A stretch of 64,000 nt of DNA, taken from positions 34,123 through 98,122 of the forward strand of contig CALGDM010000022.1 in assembly GCA_937884605.1 (NCBI GenBank). Reading direction: 5' to 3'. Below, piece by piece: positions 8,358-19,063 of this stretch (its first letter is position 1; every line of letters begins with the position of its first letter). The notes below the pieces were generated by a model. That model was not told where the DNA came from, searched no databases, and saw only the letters and a list, made by a program, of their open reading frames with translations. The position numbers were made by a program, and so were the translations under genes. The DNA comes from an uncultured Spiribacter sp. Lineage in GTDB: Bacteria > Pseudomonadota > Gammaproteobacteria > Nitrococcales > Nitrococcaceae.

Positions 8358-9804
8358 ACGCCTGCTGTGGATCGACAACACCCTTGTTGATGCCCAGCGT
8401 GGACAACGCTTTATCACTGCCAACCCGGCCACCGGCGAGCCCCTGGCTGAGGTCGCCGAGGCCGATGCCGACGACGTCGATGCCGCCGTGCGCAGCGCCC
8501 GGGCCGCGCAGGTCCACTGGGCGGCACAGACCGGAGTCGAGCGCGGGCGCGTCCTGGCGGCCGCGGCCGCGGCGGTGCGCGCGCATCGTGACGAACTGGC
8601 CCGGCTCGAATGCCTGGATGGCGGCAAGCCCATCGCCGAAACCCCCGAGGCCGACGTCGATTCGGCGGCCGACTGCCTGGAATACTTTGCCGGTCAGGCC
8701 GGCAGCCTTCAGGGCGAGTACCAGGACGTGGACGGCGGATTCTTCTACACCCGCCCCGAGCCGCTTGGCGTCTGCGCCGGCATCGGTGCCTGGAACTATC
8801 CGCTCCAGATCGCCGCCTGGAAAAGCGCACCAGCCCTCGCCGCCGGCAACGCCATGGTCTTCAAGCCCGCCGAGCTGACCCCGCTGTCGGCCCTGCGGTT
8901 TGCCGAGATCCTGGCCGAGGCGGGTCTGCCGGCGGGGCTTTTCAATGTCGTCCAGGGCGCCGCCGAAACCGGCCAGGCCCTGACCCGGCATCCCGGCATC
9001 GACAAGGTCTCGCTGACCGGCGAGGTCGGCACCGGCAAGGCGGTGATGCGCGATGCCGCCGACACCCTCAAGGCGGTCACCATGGAGCTGGGCGGCAAGT
9101 CGCCGTTGATCGTGTTTGACGATGCCGCGCTGGATGATGCCGTCTCGGGCGCGCTGCTCGGCAACTTCTACACCCAGGGCGAGATCTGCACCAACGGCAC
9201 GCGGGTGTATGTCCACGAATCGGTGATCGACACGTTCATCGACCGGGTCCTGGCCCGCACCCGGGGGCTGACCATTGGTGATCCGGCCGATCCGGACACC
9301 GATATCGGTGCACTGATCTCGCCCGCCCACCGCGAGCATGTCCTCGCCTACATCCGCCGCGGCGAGGCGGAAGGCGCCCGGCGCCTGATTGGCGGCGAAG
9401 CAGTGGCGGTCGCCGGCTGTCCGGGGGGTGCCTTTGTCTCGCCGGCGGTGTTCCGGGTGGACGATGATGACTGCGTGATCGCCCGCGAGGAGATCTTCGG
9501 CCCGGTGATGACCATCCTGCCGTTTCGCGACGAGGCCGAGGTCATCCGTCGCGCCAACGACACGCCCTATGGGCTGGCCGGCGGGGTGTTCACCCGCGAT
9601 CTGTCCCGGGCCCACCGGGTGGCGGCGGCGCTGCAGGCGGGCGTTATCTGGGTCAACCACTACAATCTGACCCCCATCGAAATGCCGTTTGGCGGCATGC
9701 GCCAGTCGGGCATCGGCCGCGAGAACAGCCGCCGCGCCCTCGACCACTACACCCAGCTGAAAAGCGTGTTCGTCGCCAGCACCGGCGTCGACGCCCCCTA
9801 CTGA
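8341..9804 (+). CDS. betB: Betaine aldehyde dehydrogenase BetB
   Basis: Oxidises betaine aldehyde to glycine betaine with NAD(P)+, the second step of osmoprotectant synthesis from choline. It has 487 residues, normal for BetB. ALDH motifs visible are PWNY-like GAWNYPLQIAAWK, FKPAELTPLSA, the glutamate motif TMELGGKSPLIV, and the catalytic cysteine region GEICTNGTRV. The start ATG 8341 lies inside the end of betI with GGAGG just upstream, giving the expected MSRPPERLLWID start; a longer in-frame extension would run back through betI and is rejected. Confidence 0.96.
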   Translation: MSRPPERLLWIDNTLVDAQRGQRFITANPATGEPLAEVAEADADDVDAAVRSARAAQVHWAAQTGVERGRVLAAAAAAVRAHRDELARLECLDGGKPIAETPEADVDSAADCLEYFAGQAGSLQGEYQDVDGGFFYTRPEPLGVCAGIGAWNYPLQIAAWKSAPALAAGNAMVFKPAELTPLSALRFAEILAEAGLPAGLFNVVQGAAETGQALTRHPGIDKVSLTGEVGTGKAVMRDAADTLKAVTMELGGKSPLIVFDDAALDDAVSGALLGNFYTQGEICTNGTRVYVHESVIDTFIDRVLARTRGLTIGDPADPDTDIGALISPAHREHVLAYIRRGEAEGARRLIGGEAVAVAGCPGGAFVSPAVFRVDDDDCVIAREEIFGPVMTILPFRDEAEVIRRANDTPYGLAGGVFTRDLSRAHRVAAALQAGVIWVNHYNLTPIEMPFGGMRQSGIGRENSRRALDHYTQLKSVFVASTGVDAPY

Positions 9805-9814
9805 CGGATCGCGT

Positions 9815-11476
9815 ATGCACACAGAAACCTTCGACTACGTCATTATCGGGGCCGGCTCGGCCGGCGCCGTGCTGGCCCGCCGGCTGACCGAAGATCCCGA
9901 CTGCCGGGTGCTGCTGCTGGAAGCCGGCCCGATGGATTACAGCCTCTGGATCCACATGCCCTCGGCCTTCGACAAGCCCATGGGCAGCAAGCGCTACAAC
10001 TGGGGCTACGCCACCGAGCCCGAGCCGGCCATGGACAACCGACGCATGGACTGCCCGCGCGGCCATGTGCTGGGCGGCTCATCGTCAATCAACGGCATGG
10101 CCTATGTGCGGGGCAATGCCCTCGACTACGAGGGCTGGGCGGATGACTTTGGCCTCGAGGAGTGGCGCTACTCCAAGGTGCTGCCGTATTTCCGCCGCGC
10201 CGAGGACTTTGACCAGGGCGAAAATGACTACCACGGCAGCGGCGGACCACTGCATGTAACCACCGGGGCCATGCGCAATCCGCTCTATCGGGCCTTCGTG
10301 GATGCCGGCGTGGCGGCAGGCTACCCCGAAACCGATGACATGAATGGCTATCAGCAGGAAGGCTTCGGGCCCATGTTCATGACCACGCGCAACGGGGTGC
10401 GCTGGTCCACCGCCAACGCCTACCTGCGCCCGATCATGCGCCGACCCAATCTGACCCTGCGCACCGGGGCGCTCACCGAGACCCTGCAGTTCGAGGCCGA
10501 CCAGGTCGTCGGCGTGCGCTACCGCTACCGGCGCGAGACCCGCGAGGCCCGCGTCGATGGCGAGGTGCTGCTGTGCGCCGGCGCCATCAACTCGCCGCAG
10601 ATCCTGATGCGCTCGGGGATCGGGCCCGCCGCCACGCTCAAGGCCCATGACCTGCCGGTCCGCCAGGACCTGCCCGGGGTGGGCGAAAACCTCCAGGATC
10701 ACCTCGAGGTGTACGTGCAGTACGCCTGCCGCGAGCCGATCACCCTGTTCAGTGCCCTCAAGCCCTGGAATCAGGCACGCATCGGTCTGCAGTGGCTGAC
10801 CACCCGCGGCGGACTGGGCGCCACCAACCACTTCGAATCGGGCGGTTTCATTCGCAGCGAAGCAGGCGTGCCCTATCCCAACCTGCAGTACCACTTCATG
10901 CCCATCGCGCTCAGCTATGACGGCAGTGTGTCGGCCGACTGCCATGGCTTTCAGGCGCATGTCGGCCCCATGCGACCCGAAAGCCGCGGCCGGGTCACCC
11001 TGTCGGGCGCTGACCCTGAGGCGGCCCCACGAATCGTGTTCAACTATATGGCCAGCGAACGCGACCGGCGGGAAATGCGGGCCGCCGTGCGCCTGACCCG
11101 CGAGGTCATCGAACAGTCGCCCATGGATCGGTTTCGGGAGCGCCCCCTGTCCCCGGGCCCCGAGGTCCAGAGCGATGCCGACATCGACGCCTGGGTGCGG
11201 GCCAACGGCGAGAGCGCCTATCACCCCAGCGGCACCTGCCGGATGGGGACGGCCAGCGATCCGCAGGCGGTGGTCGATGGCGATGGCCGGGTGCACGGCG
11301 TGGCGGGCCTGCGCGTGATCGATGCCTCGATCATGCCGCGCATCGCCAGCGGCAACCTGAACGCCCCCACCATCATGATCGCCGAAAAACTCGCCGATCG
11401 CCTGCGTGGTCGGGCCAGCCTCGACGAGCCACAGCCCTGGTACCAGCCGGACGACTGGTCGACCCGGCAACGCTGA
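9815..11476 (+). CDS. betA: Choline dehydrogenase BetA (GMC oxidoreductase)
   Basis: A 553-residue FAD-dependent GMC-family enzyme that oxidises choline to betaine aldehyde at the membrane side of the cytoplasm. The FAD-binding motif is [18 protein letters not shown] at residues 6-23; GMC signature 1 is [15 protein letters not shown] and signature 2 is [15 protein letters not shown]. The C-terminal catalytic region has [13 protein letters not shown] with the conserved His. It follows betB by 10 bases and ends the bet operon. Length matches E. coli BetA (556). Confidence 0.96.
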   Translation: MHTETFDYVIIGAGSAGAVLARRLTEDPDCRVLLLEAGPMDYSLWIHMPSAFDKPMGSKRYNWGYATEPEPAMDNRRMDCPRGHVLGGSSSINGMAYVRGNALDYEGWADDFGLEEWRYSKVLPYFRRAEDFDQGENDYHGSGGPLHVTTGAMRNPLYRAFVDAGVAAGYPETDDMNGYQQEGFGPMFMTTRNGVRWSTANAYLRPIMRRPNLTLRTGALTETLQFEADQVVGVRYRYRRETREARVDGEVLLCAGAINSPQILMRSGIGPAATLKAHDLPVRQDLPGVGENLQDHLEVYVQYACREPITLFSALKPWNQARIGLQWLTTRGGLGATNHFESGGFIRSEAGVPYPNLQYHFMPIALSYDGSVSADCHGFQAHVGPMRPESRGRVTLSGADPEAAPRIVFNYMASERDRREMRAAVRLTREVIEQSPMDRFRERPLSPGPEVQSDADIDAWVRANGESAYHPSGTCRMGTASDPQAVVDGDGRVHGVAGLRVIDASIMPRIASGNLNAPTIMIAEKLADRLRGRASLDEPQPWYQPDDWSTRQR

Positions 11477-11534
11477 CCCGGCCCGCCGGAAGCCGGTGGG
11501 TCGTGCCCGCCGGCTGAACCCGATGGTCCCCATG

Positions 11535-11566
11535 TTCACAACCGAGCCGGTGTTCTGCGTTACAAT
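11535..11566 (+). promoter_or_regulatory. Possible promoter for the acyl-CoA synthetase gene
   Basis: A good -10 box TACAAT occurs at 11561-11566, 38 bases before the start codon. A TTCACA element at 11535-11540 is about 20 bases upstream of it, longer than the ideal spacing, so the -35 assignment is weak. The rest of the 128-base gap after betA has an 8-base-pair GC hairpin (near 11480-11500) without a T-tract. Confidence 0.4.
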
Positions 11567-11604
11567 GCTGCTATGCAACATAGTTTCAGCAGGAGTTCAG
11601 GCCC

Positions 11605-14310
11605 ATGACAGTCCGCAACCTCGATGCCCTTTTCAAGCCGCGCTCGATTGCCATCGTCGGCGCCAGCCGCCGGCCCGGGTCAGTGGGGGCGGTGCTGGCC
11701 CGCAACCTGTTCAACGGCGGCTTCGACGGCCCGATCATGCCCGTCAATCCCAAGCACCAGTCCATTGAGGGGGTGCTGAGCTACAAGTCAATCGACGAGC
11801 TGCCGGTGACACCGGATCTGGCGGTGGTCTGCACCCCGCCCAAGACCGTCCCCGAGGTGGTCCGCCAGCTGGCCGAACGCGGCACCCGCGGCGTGGTGGT
11901 CATTACCGCGGGTTTCGGCGAGGGCGACGATGACGAGGGCATGGCGCTGCGCCAGCAGGCACTGGATGCCGCGCGCCCATACCTGACCCGCATCATCGGC
12001 CCCAACTGCCTGGGCATTCTGGTGCCCGGTTTCGGGCTCAACGCCAGCTTTGCCCATCTGGCACCGCCGGAGGGGCGCATCGCCTTTGTCACCCAGTCCG
12101 GCGCCATCGTCACATCGGTGCTGGACTGGGCCGAGCGCCGCGGGATCGGGTTTTCGCACATGATCTCGCTGGGCGACATGGCGGACGTCGATTTTGGCGA
12201 TACCATCGACTATCTGGCCAGTGATCCCAACACCCGCGCCATCCTGCTCTACGCCGAGGCGATTACCGATGCCCGCAAATTCATGTCGGCGGCGCGGGCA
12301 GCGGCGCGCATGAAACCGGTGATTGTGGTCAAGTCGGGCCGGCATGCAGCGAGTGCCCAGGCCGCGGCCTCCCATACCGGCGCCCTCGCCGGCTCGGACA
12401 AGGTTTATGACGCGGCCTTCCGGCGCGCCGGCATGCTGCGGGTGGACACGCTCGGCGAGCTGTTCGCGGCGGTGGAAACCCTCGCCACCACCGGCACGCC
12501 CAACGGCGACCGGCTGGCGATCCTGACCAACGGCGGCGGCATCGGCGTGCTGGCCACCGATGCGCTGATCGGTCATGACGGCAAGCTTGCCACCCTGCCG
12601 GATCAGACGGTGGAGGCCCTCAACGAGGTACTGCCGCCGACCTGGTCCCATGGCAACCCCGTGGACATCATCGGCGACGCGCCCGGTAAGCGCTACGCGG
12701 ACTCACTGGCGGTGCTGGCGGACAGCGATGCCGCCGACGCCATTCTGGTGCTGAACTGCCCCACGGCGGTCTCCGACAGCATGGATGCCGCCGAGGCGGT
12801 GATTGCCGAGCAGAGCCGCCAGCAGGCCCAGCCGGGACGTCGCGACAAGCAGCCCAAGCTGCTGACCTGCTGGGTGGGTGAGCACACCGCGCAGAATGCT
12901 CGCCGGCGTTTTTCCGAGGCGGACATCCCCAGCTATACCACCCCGGAAGGCGCCGTGCGGGCGTTCATGCACATGGTGGCCTATCGGCGTAACCAGGAGC
13001 AGCTGCTGGAGACACCGCCGTCGGTGCCGGAGCTGTTCACGCCGGATTACGAAACCGCTAATCGCCTGGTCGAACAGGCCGCCGCCGAGGATCGCGAAAT
13101 CCTCAGCGAGCCCGAGGCCAAGCAGCTGCTGGCGGCGTTCGGCGTCGAGGTGGTTTCCACCGAGGTGGCCGAGTCTCCCGAAGCGGCGGCGGCGGCCGCC
13201 GAACGGCTGGGGTTTCCCGCCGCCATCAAGATCCTCTCGAAGGACATCACCCACAAGAGCGATGTCGGCGGCGTCGCGCTGGATCTGGAGGATGCCGACG
13301 CCGTCCATCGCGCCGCCGAGGCCATGCGGCGCCGGGTGGCGGAGACCTACCCCGATGCCGATCTGCAGGGCTTTAGTGTTCAGCCCATGGTCAAGCGGGC
13401 CGGTGCCTGGGAGCTGATTGCCGGGTTTACCGAAGATGCCCAGTTCGGGCCGGTGGTGCTGTTTGGCCAGGGCGGCACCGCCGTCGAGGTCATCAAGGAC
13501 CAGTCCCTGGCCCTGCCACCGCTCAACATGAAGCTGGCCGGTGACATGATCGAGCGCACCCGGGTGTACGATCAGCTGCAGGGCTATCGCGACCGCCGGC
13601 CGGCGGACCTGGACGCCATCGCGCTCACCCTGACCCGCATCTCCCAGATTGCCGCCGATATCTCGCGGGTCAAGGAGCTCGACATCAACCCGCTGCTGGC
13701 CTCGGCCGACGGGGTGGTGGCCCTGGACGCCCGGGTGCGCATCGGCGAAAACGGCACCGGCACGCGGCGCCTGGCGATCCGGCCCTACCCCCGCCAGCTC
13801 GAGAAGACCGTGGTGGCCGATGACGGCGCCGAGTACCTGCTGCGGCCCATCGTCCCCGAGGACGAGCCGGCCCTGCACCGGGCCTTTGCCCACCTGACGC
13901 CCGAGCAGATCCGGCTGCGGTTTTTCGCGCCCATGAAACAGATGAGCCACATGGCCGCGGCGCGGTTCACGCAGATCGACTACAACCGCGAAATGGCGCT
14001 CATCATCACCGATGCGGACAAGGTGCCGGGCGAGGCCGAAATGTACGGCGCGGTGCACATCCATGCCGACCCGGACGATGAAAAGGCCGAGTACTCGATC
14101 ATCGTCCGCCACGACCTGACCCGCCAGGGGCTGGGCCGGCTGCTCATGGAGCATGTCATCGACTACGCCCGCGATCGCGGCATTGGCGAAATCGAGGGTG
14201 ATGTCCTGCGCGAGAACCAGCCCATGCTGGCGCTCTGCAGCCAACTCGGCTTTGAGCAGCATACCGACGCCGAGGACCGGGACATTGTCCGGGTTTCGCT
14301 CACGCTGTGA
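11605..14310 (+). CDS. GNAT-fused ADP-forming acyl-CoA synthetase / protein acetyltransferase (Pat-like)
   Basis: A 901-residue fusion. The first part is a CoA-binding Rossmann domain (residues about 8-140) and a succinyl-CoA-ligase-like domain containing SHTGALAGSD near residue 257, where the His is the candidate phosphorylated residue. An ATP-grasp domain follows (about 500-710, with LGFPAAIKILSKDITHKSD). A GNAT acetyltransferase domain occupies about 740-901 (LTRQGLGRLLMEHVIDYA). Such fusions, like Pat/YfiQ, acetylate lysines of acyl-CoA synthetases; some have ligase activity. Start ATG 11605 has AGGAG about 10 bases upstream. It appears monocistronic. Confidence 0.88.
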   Translation: MTVRNLDALFKPRSIAIVGASRRPGSVGAVLARNLFNGGFDGPIMPVNPKHQSIEGVLSYKSIDELPVTPDLAVVCTPPKTVPEVVRQLAERGTRGVVVITAGFGEGDDDEGMALRQQALDAARPYLTRIIGPNCLGILVPGFGLNASFAHLAPPEGRIAFVTQSGAIVTSVLDWAERRGIGFSHMISLGDMADVDFGDTIDYLASDPNTRAILLYAEAITDARKFMSAARAAARMKPVIVVKSGRHAASAQAAASHTGALAGSDKVYDAAFRRAGMLRVDTLGELFAAVETLATTGTPNGDRLAILTNGGGIGVLATDALIGHDGKLATLPDQTVEALNEVLPPTWSHGNPVDIIGDAPGKRYADSLAVLADSDAADAILVLNCPTAVSDSMDAAEAVIAEQSRQQAQPGRRDKQPKLLTCWVGEHTAQNARRRFSEADIPSYTTPEGAVRAFMHMVAYRRNQEQLLETPPSVPELFTPDYETANRLVEQAAAEDREILSEPEAKQLLAAFGVEVVSTEVAESPEAAAAAAERLGFPAAIKILSKDITHKSDVGGVALDLEDADAVHRAAEAMRRRVAETYPDADLQGFSVQPMVKRAGAWELIAGFTEDAQFGPVVLFGQGGTAVEVIKDQSLALPPLNMKLAGDMIERTRVYDQLQGYRDRRPADLDAIALTLTRISQIAADISRVKELDINPLLASADGVVALDARVRIGENGTGTRRLAIRPYPRQLEKTVVADDGAEYLLRPIVPEDEPALHRAFAHLTPEQIRLRFFAPMKQMSHMAAARFTQIDYNREMALIITDADKVPGEAEMYGAVHIHADPDDEKAEYSIIVRHDLTRQGLGRLLMEHVIDYARDRGIGEIEGDVLRENQPMLALCSQLGFEQHTDAEDRDIVRVSLTL

Positions 14311-14313
14311 GGA

Positions 14314-14613
14314 TCAGCCGCGGTATTTCATGATCTCCATGAGCTCGTCCACGATCACGTCGGCATCGCCCCGTTCGCGGGCGCTGGTGACGTGGTGGTG
14401 GAGGTGGCTGCGCAGGACTGTGTCGCCGACCTTCTCCAGCGCGCCGTCCACCGCCTTTAGCTGGCGCAGGACATCGACGCAGTAGACGTCCTCGCGCTCA
14501 AGCATTCGGACGATGCCTTCGACATGCCCGCGAATCGACGCCAGCCGCTGGCGGGCGGTTTCGCGGACCGCCGGATCAAGGGCGAGATGACAGTGCTCGA
14601 CGGAATCGCTCAT
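14314..14613 (-). CDS. Metal-responsive repressor of the CsoR/RcnR/FrmR family
   Basis: A 99-residue all-helical repressor (DUF156 family). The family core is [14 protein letters not shown] and [12 protein letters not shown]. Putative ligands are Cys-45, His-70 and His-74. The spacing (25 then 4) equals that of CsoR's C-H-C, but the third ligand is His, as in RcnR (C-H-H); there is also an N-terminal His-Cys-His cluster (7-9). It overlaps the end of copA by 4 bases (ATGA), so it is the second gene of a copA-repressor operon. Copper is the likely inducer by context, but the ligands fit nickel/cobalt or formaldehyde sensors better. Confidence 0.88.
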   Translation of the reverse strand: MSDSVEHCHLALDPAVRETARQRLASIRGHVEGIVRMLEREDVYCVDVLRQLKAVDGALEKVGDTVLRSHLHHHVTSARERGDADVIVDELMEIMKYRG

Positions 14614-17093
14614 GAGGCGGCCTCCGTGACGGCCGACGCCGGCCGAAACCGGCGCAGGCGCAGTGAATTGGTGAGTACGAACAGGCTCGACAGGCTCATG
14701 GCCGCAGCCGCGGCCATGGGATTCAGCAGCCAGCCGGTGAGCGGAAACAGCAGTCCCGCCGCCACCGGTATCAGCAACACATTGTAGCCATAGGCCCAGA
14801 CAAAGTTGCCCTTGATTGTGCGATGGGTGCGCCGCGCCAGTGCGACGGCGTTGAGCAGCCCGTTGAGATCGGCACGCATCAGCACCGCATCGCCGGCCTC
14901 AATGGCCACATCGGTCCCGGTGCCAATGGCGATGCCCACATCCGCGCGGGCGAGCGCCGGCGCGTCGTTGATGCCGTCACCGACAAAGGCCACCCGACGG
15001 CCCTCGCCCTGCAGGCGCTGCACCTCGCGGGCCTTGGCATCGGGCAGCACGCCGGCCATGACCTCATCAATCCCCAGCCGATCGGCCAGGGCGTGGGCGG
15101 TGGCGGCCTGGTCACCGGTGACCATCGCCACCCGCAGGCCCTGGTCGCGCAGCGCGGCGATGACTGCCTGGCTCTCGGGACGCGGCGGATCGGCGATGGC
15201 GACCACCCCCAGCAGCTGGCCGTCGACGGCGGCATAGACCGGGGTCCTGGCCGCCTGCATGAGCGCCTCGACCTCGTCCTGTACGGCCGTTATATCAACG
15301 CCAAGCCATTCCATGTAATGCGCGGCACCAATATGCACATAACGCGCATCAACCCGGGCATGCACCCCGTAGCCGGTCACCGCCTCGAACCCCGTGGCGG
15401 TGGGCCAGTCGAGCTGGCGATCCCGCGCGGCGGCGACCACCGCGTCGGCCAGTGGGTGCTCGCTGTGGGATTCCACCGCCGCCATCAGGCTGAGAACATC
15501 ATCATCGCTGCCGGTGGCGCCGATCTGGTCGGTCACCTGCGGGCGGCCGAGGGTGAGCGTGCCGGTCTTGTCGAGCACCACGGTATCGGTGCGGGCCAGC
15601 GATTCGAGGGCGGCCCCGCGACGCAGCAGCAGACCGTTCTCGGCTCCCTTGCCAGTGGCCACCATGACCGCGGTGGGCGTGGCCAGCCCCATGGCGCAGG
15701 GACAGGCGATGAGCAGCACACTGACCGTCGCCACAAAGGCATAGGAGAGCACCGGCTCGGGCCCGACCGTCAACCAGATGGCGGCGGTCAGCAGGGCCAC
15801 CACCAGCACCACGGGCACGAACACGCCGGCGATGCGATCGGCCATCTGCTGGATCGGCGGTTTTTCGGCCTGGGCCTTCTCGACCATGCCGATGATCTGC
15901 GCCAGCACGGTGTCCGCCCCCACCTCGGTGACAGTAGCGGTCAGCGATCCCTGGCCATTGACGGTGCCGGCCACCAGACCATCACCGTCGGCCTTGGCCA
16001 CCGGTACCGGCTCGCCACTGATCATCGACTCGTCCACGCGGGACTGGCCCTCGGTGACCCGGGCGTCCACCGGAATGCGCTCGCCGGGGCGGATCATGAC
16101 CGTCTCGCCGCGCTCGACGGCGTTGATCGCCACTTCGGTGGGGCCGTCGTCGCGCACCACCCGGGCGGTACGCGCCTGCATGCCCAGCAGGCGCTTGATG
16201 GCCATCGAGGTGCGGCCACGGGCGATCTGCTCAAGATAGCGCCCCACCAGGATCAGGGTAATGATCACACCGGCGGCCTCGAAGTAGCTGCCCGCTGTGC
16301 CCGGGGGGAAGATCGCCGGCACCAGCAGCACCAGCAGCGAGTAGCCATAGGCCGCACCGGCCCCGATCATCACCAGACTGCTCATCGCCGGTGCCCGATG
16401 GCGCATCTCGATGACGCCCTTGCGAAAGAAGTCGCGACCGGCCCAGAACACGATGGGAGTCGCCAGCAGCCACTCGACGGCAATCCAGGCGCGCTCGGGC
16501 AGCCACTGGGCAAACCATTCCGCGCCGCCGGGGAGATGCCGCCCCATGGCGATGGCCACCAGGGGCACCGCGAACGCCGCGGCGATCAGCACGCGCCGGC
16601 GCAACACGGCCTGCTCGCGGGCCGCTCCGTCCTGTCCCGCCGACTCATCGCCGGCGTCGCCACCGCGCCGCTCGGCCCCATAGCCGGTGGCCTCAACGGC
16701 GTGGATCAGATCGCGGCTATCAACGCTGCCGGCGATCACCTCCACATCCGCCGTGCCCAATCCCAGATTGACGCTCGCATTGCGCACCCCGGGCAGGGCA
16801 TTCAGGGCGTTTTCGACCGTGCGCACACAGCCACCGCAGGTCAGCCCACTCAACGTGAGCTGGATGGATTCGTGACGCGTGGGATAGCCGGCCTCATCGA
16901 GCTGGCTGTCCACCCGGTTCAGCCCTGCCGCGGTATCGTGGCTTTGATCGAACGTCACATGGGCGCGGGCAGTGGACAGGTTGACACTGGCCGTCTCAAC
17001 GCCGGCTACGGACTGGATCGCGCGCTCGGCGCGGTTGACGCAGCTGCCGCAGTTCAGGCCGGTCACCTCCAGGTCAAAGGTGTTTGCGCTCAT
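14610..17093 (-). CDS. copA: Copper-exporting P1B-type ATPase CopA
   Basis: An 827-residue inner-membrane heavy-metal ATPase pumping Cu(I) out of the cytoplasm. Two N-terminal heavy-metal domains carry GLNCGSCV and GLTCGGCV. The membrane metal site is [10 protein letters not shown]; the phosphorylation site is DKTGTLTLG; further motifs are MVTGDQ and [14 protein letters not shown]7 has YGYNVLLIP and TM8 has [11 protein letters not shown], the residues that define copper-specific P1B-1 pumps. Start 17093 is preferred because GAGG precedes it; ATG 17108 would add MTEVA. It is the first gene of the operon with the repressor. Confidence 0.95.
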   Translation of the reverse strand: MSANTFDLEVTGLNCGSCVNRAERAIQSVAGVETASVNLSTARAHVTFDQSHDTAAGLNRVDSQLDEAGYPTRHESIQLTLSGLTCGGCVRTVENALNALPGVRNASVNLGLGTADVEVIAGSVDSRDLIHAVEATGYGAERRGGDAGDESAGQDGAAREQAVLRRRVLIAAAFAVPLVAIAMGRHLPGGAEWFAQWLPERAWIAVEWLLATPIVFWAGRDFFRKGVIEMRHRAPAMSSLVMIGAGAAYGYSLLVLLVPAIFPPGTAGSYFEAAGVIITLILVGRYLEQIARGRTSMAIKRLLGMQARTARVVRDDGPTEVAINAVERGETVMIRPGERIPVDARVTEGQSRVDESMISGEPVPVAKADGDGLVAGTVNGQGSLTATVTEVGADTVLAQIIGMVEKAQAEKPPIQQMADRIAGVFVPVVLVVALLTAAIWLTVGPEPVLSYAFVATVSVLLIACPCAMGLATPTAVMVATGKGAENGLLLRRGAALESLARTDTVVLDKTGTLTLGRPQVTDQIGATGSDDDVLSLMAAVESHSEHPLADAVVAAARDRQLDWPTATGFEAVTGYGVHARVDARYVHIGAAHYMEWLGVDITAVQDEVEALMQAARTPVYAAVDGQLLGVVAIADPPRPESQAVIAALRDQGLRVAMVTGDQAATAHALADRLGIDEVMAGVLPDAKAREVQRLQGEGRRVAFVGDGINDAPALARADVGIAIGTGTDVAIEAGDAVLMRADLNGLLNAVALARRTHRTIKGNFVWAYGYNVLLIPVAAGLLFPLTGWLLNPMAAAAAMSLSSLFVLTNSLRLRRFRPASAVTEAAS

Positions 17094-17182
17094 GGCAACC
17101 TCGGTCATTACTGGATGATGGCTCAAGGCTATCCCTCCCCCCGGGGGGTCGGTCAAGCGCGACGGCCGCTCCTTCCCGGCAC

Positions 17183-17211
17183 AAAAAAAAGGGGGCCCGA
17201 AGGCCCCCTTT
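17183..17211 (-). terminator. Rho-independent terminator of the glycerol operon
   Basis: On the minus strand a 10-base-pair stem (AAAGGGGGCC / GGCCCCCTTT) with a TTCG tetraloop is followed by a run of T. The stem arms are 17202-17211 and 17188-17197, and the T-tract corresponds to the A run at 17183-17190. It lies 28 bases beyond the glpV stop and so ends the glp transcript before copA. Confidence 0.93.
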
Positions 17212-17239
17212 GGTTCATCCAGGCAATGACTGCGCTGGA

Positions 17240-18985
17240 TTACATGCTCTCACGCCACTCGGCAACGAGCTCGTCGTAGGGCACGGTCTGGCCCTGCGGC
17301 TTTTCGTTGTCCAGCGGAGGCTTCGGCGCGCCGGGCTGGTCGTACCAGTACTCCGCACTCCGCTCCTCGTTCAGACGCGGTCCGCAGACTTCCTGCACAC
17401 CGGCCCGCTCGAGGCGCTCCATGACGCGATCCTGCTCGGCGGCCAGATTGTCCATGGCAGCCTGCGGGGTCTCTTCACCGGTCACGGCAGCGGCCACGTT
17501 GGACCACCACAGCTGGGCCAGGCGCGGATAGTCAGGCACGTTGGTGCCGGTATCCGTCCACAGCTCACGGGCCGGGCTGCGATAGAACTCAACCAGACCA
17601 CCGAGCTCCGGCGCCCGCTCCGTCATCGACTCGGACATGATGTCCGACTCGCGGATCGGGGTGAGGCCCTCGTTGAGCTTCTTCAGCGACACGACCTTCG
17701 AGGTCACGAACTGGGCATACAGCCAGGCGGCCTTGCGGGCGTCCGGATCGGCATGCTTGAAGAACGTCCAGGAACCGATGTCCTGATAGCCGACCTTCAT
17801 GCCCTCTTCCCAGTACGGGCCGTGGGGCGAGGGGGCCATGCGCCACTTCGGCGTGCCATCCTCGTTGACCACCGGCAGGCCCTCTTCGACCATCGAAGCG
17901 GTGAAGGCCGTGTACCAGAAGATCTGCTGCGCGATCTGACCCTGGGCCGGGACCGGGCCCGCCTCCGAGAAGGTCATGCCCGAGGCAGACGGCGGCGCAT
18001 AGTCACCCAGCCAGTCGATGTACTTGGTCAGTGCATAGACAGCGGCCGGGCCGTTCACGGCACCGCCACGGGTCACATCGGAACCCACCGGATGGCAGTC
18101 CTCGACACGGATGCCCCACTCGTCAACGGGCAGACCGTTGGGCAGGCCCTTGTCGCCGGCACCGGCCATCGACAGCCAGGCGTCAGTGAAACGCCAGCCG
18201 AGGGACGGGTCCTTCTTGCCGTAGTCCATGTGGCCGTAGACCTCACGACCATCCAGCTGACCCACGTTCTCGGTAAAGAACTCGGCGATGTCCTCGTAGG
18301 CGGACCAGTTCACCGGCACACCCAGCTCATAGCCATAGATGTCCTCGAACTGCGCCTGCAGGTCTTCGCGCTGGAACCAGTCATAGCGGAACCAGTAGAC
18401 GTTGGCGAACTGCTGGTCCGGCAGCTGGTACATGTTGCCGTCCGGCGCCGTCACTGCATCGAGACCGATGAAGTCGTCCAGATCCAGATACGGCGACGTC
18501 ACGTCGGCGCCTTCGCCTTCCATGTAGTCGGACAGCGAGACCACCTGACCATAACGGTAGTGGGTGCCGATCAGATCGGCGTCGTTGATGTAGCCGTCGT
18601 AAATGCTCTCACCGGACTGCATTTCGGTCTGCAGCGCCTCGATCACATCACCCTCACCGATCAGGTTATGGGTAAGGTTGATCCCGGTGATCTCGGAAAA
18701 GGCCGGGGCCAATACACTCGACTCGTACTCATGGGTCGCAATGGTCTCGGAGACCACCGAGACGTCCATGCCACGGAACTCTTCCGCCGCATCGATGAAC
18801 CACTCGAGCTGCTCGAGCTGCTCTTCGCGGGTCAGTGTCGACGGCTGGAACTCGTCGAGATACTGCTCGGCAACAGCCATCTGCTCGTCGGTCGCCGCCT
18901 GGGCATTGCCCAGCCCGCCAACACCGAGGGCAGCAGCCACGGCCAGTGCAGTCAAAGGACGCATGGCGTTTTTCTGCTCTGTCAT
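17240..18985 (-). CDS. glpV: Glycerol ABC transporter substrate-binding protein GlpV
   Basis: A 581-residue periplasmic binding protein, much larger than average. Residues 1-30 are a signal peptide ending NAQA. It is the last gene of a glpD-glpS-glpT-glpP-glpQ-glpU-glpV cluster, the same order as the described rhizobial glycerol importer, so it should capture glycerol for the GlpP/GlpQ channel. The start is fixed by a strong GGAGGAGA about 7 bases upstream. It is separated from glpU by 78 bases containing a hairpin and followed by a strong terminator, which would allow higher protein levels than for the membrane subunits. Confidence 0.9.
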   Translation of the reverse strand: MTEQKNAMRPLTALAVAAALGVGGLGNAQAATDEQMAVAEQYLDEFQPSTLTREEQLEQLEWFIDAAEEFRGMDVSVVSETIATHEYESSVLAPAFSEITGINLTHNLIGEGDVIEALQTEMQSGESIYDGYINDADLIGTHYRYGQVVSLSDYMEGEGADVTSPYLDLDDFIGLDAVTAPDGNMYQLPDQQFANVYWFRYDWFQREDLQAQFEDIYGYELGVPVNWSAYEDIAEFFTENVGQLDGREVYGHMDYGKKDPSLGWRFTDAWLSMAGAGDKGLPNGLPVDEWGIRVEDCHPVGSDVTRGGAVNGPAAVYALTKYIDWLGDYAPPSASGMTFSEAGPVPAQGQIAQQIFWYTAFTASMVEEGLPVVNEDGTPKWRMAPSPHGPYWEEGMKVGYQDIGSWTFFKHADPDARKAAWLYAQFVTSKVVSLKKLNEGLTPIRESDIMSESMTERAPELGGLVEFYRSPARELWTDTGTNVPDYPRLAQLWWSNVAAAVTGEETPQAAMDNLAAEQDRVMERLERAGVQEVCGPRLNEERSAEYWYDQPGAPKPPLDNEKPQGQTVPYDELVAEWRESM

Positions 18986-19026
18986 GCTTTTCTCCTCCAG
19001 GAAGGGGTCATCACCCCATTACTCAA

Positions 19027-19059
19027 GGACAGTGGCACTGGCCAATCCAGTGCTTGTCC
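19027..19059 (-). other. Intercistronic hairpin between glpU and glpV
   Basis: A 7-base-pair perfect stem (GCACTGG at 19035-19041 with CCAGTGC at 19047-19053), extended by GGAC/GTCC pairs at 19027-19030 and 19056-19059 with small bulges. No T-tract follows. It could protect the glpU end of processed transcripts or attenuate transcription; which one is not shown by the sequence. Confidence 0.55.
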
Positions 19060-19063
19060 ACTT

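Noticed and set aside
11478..11510. GC-rich hairpin after betA considered as a terminator
   Set aside because: The stem is plausible, but no T-tract follows on either strand, so rho-independent termination is not supported.
14823..17279. An 818-codon plus-strand frame over copA
   Set aside because: Antisense shadow of copA; the composition is His/Gly/Arg-rich and non-protein-like, and copA motifs are intact on the other strand.
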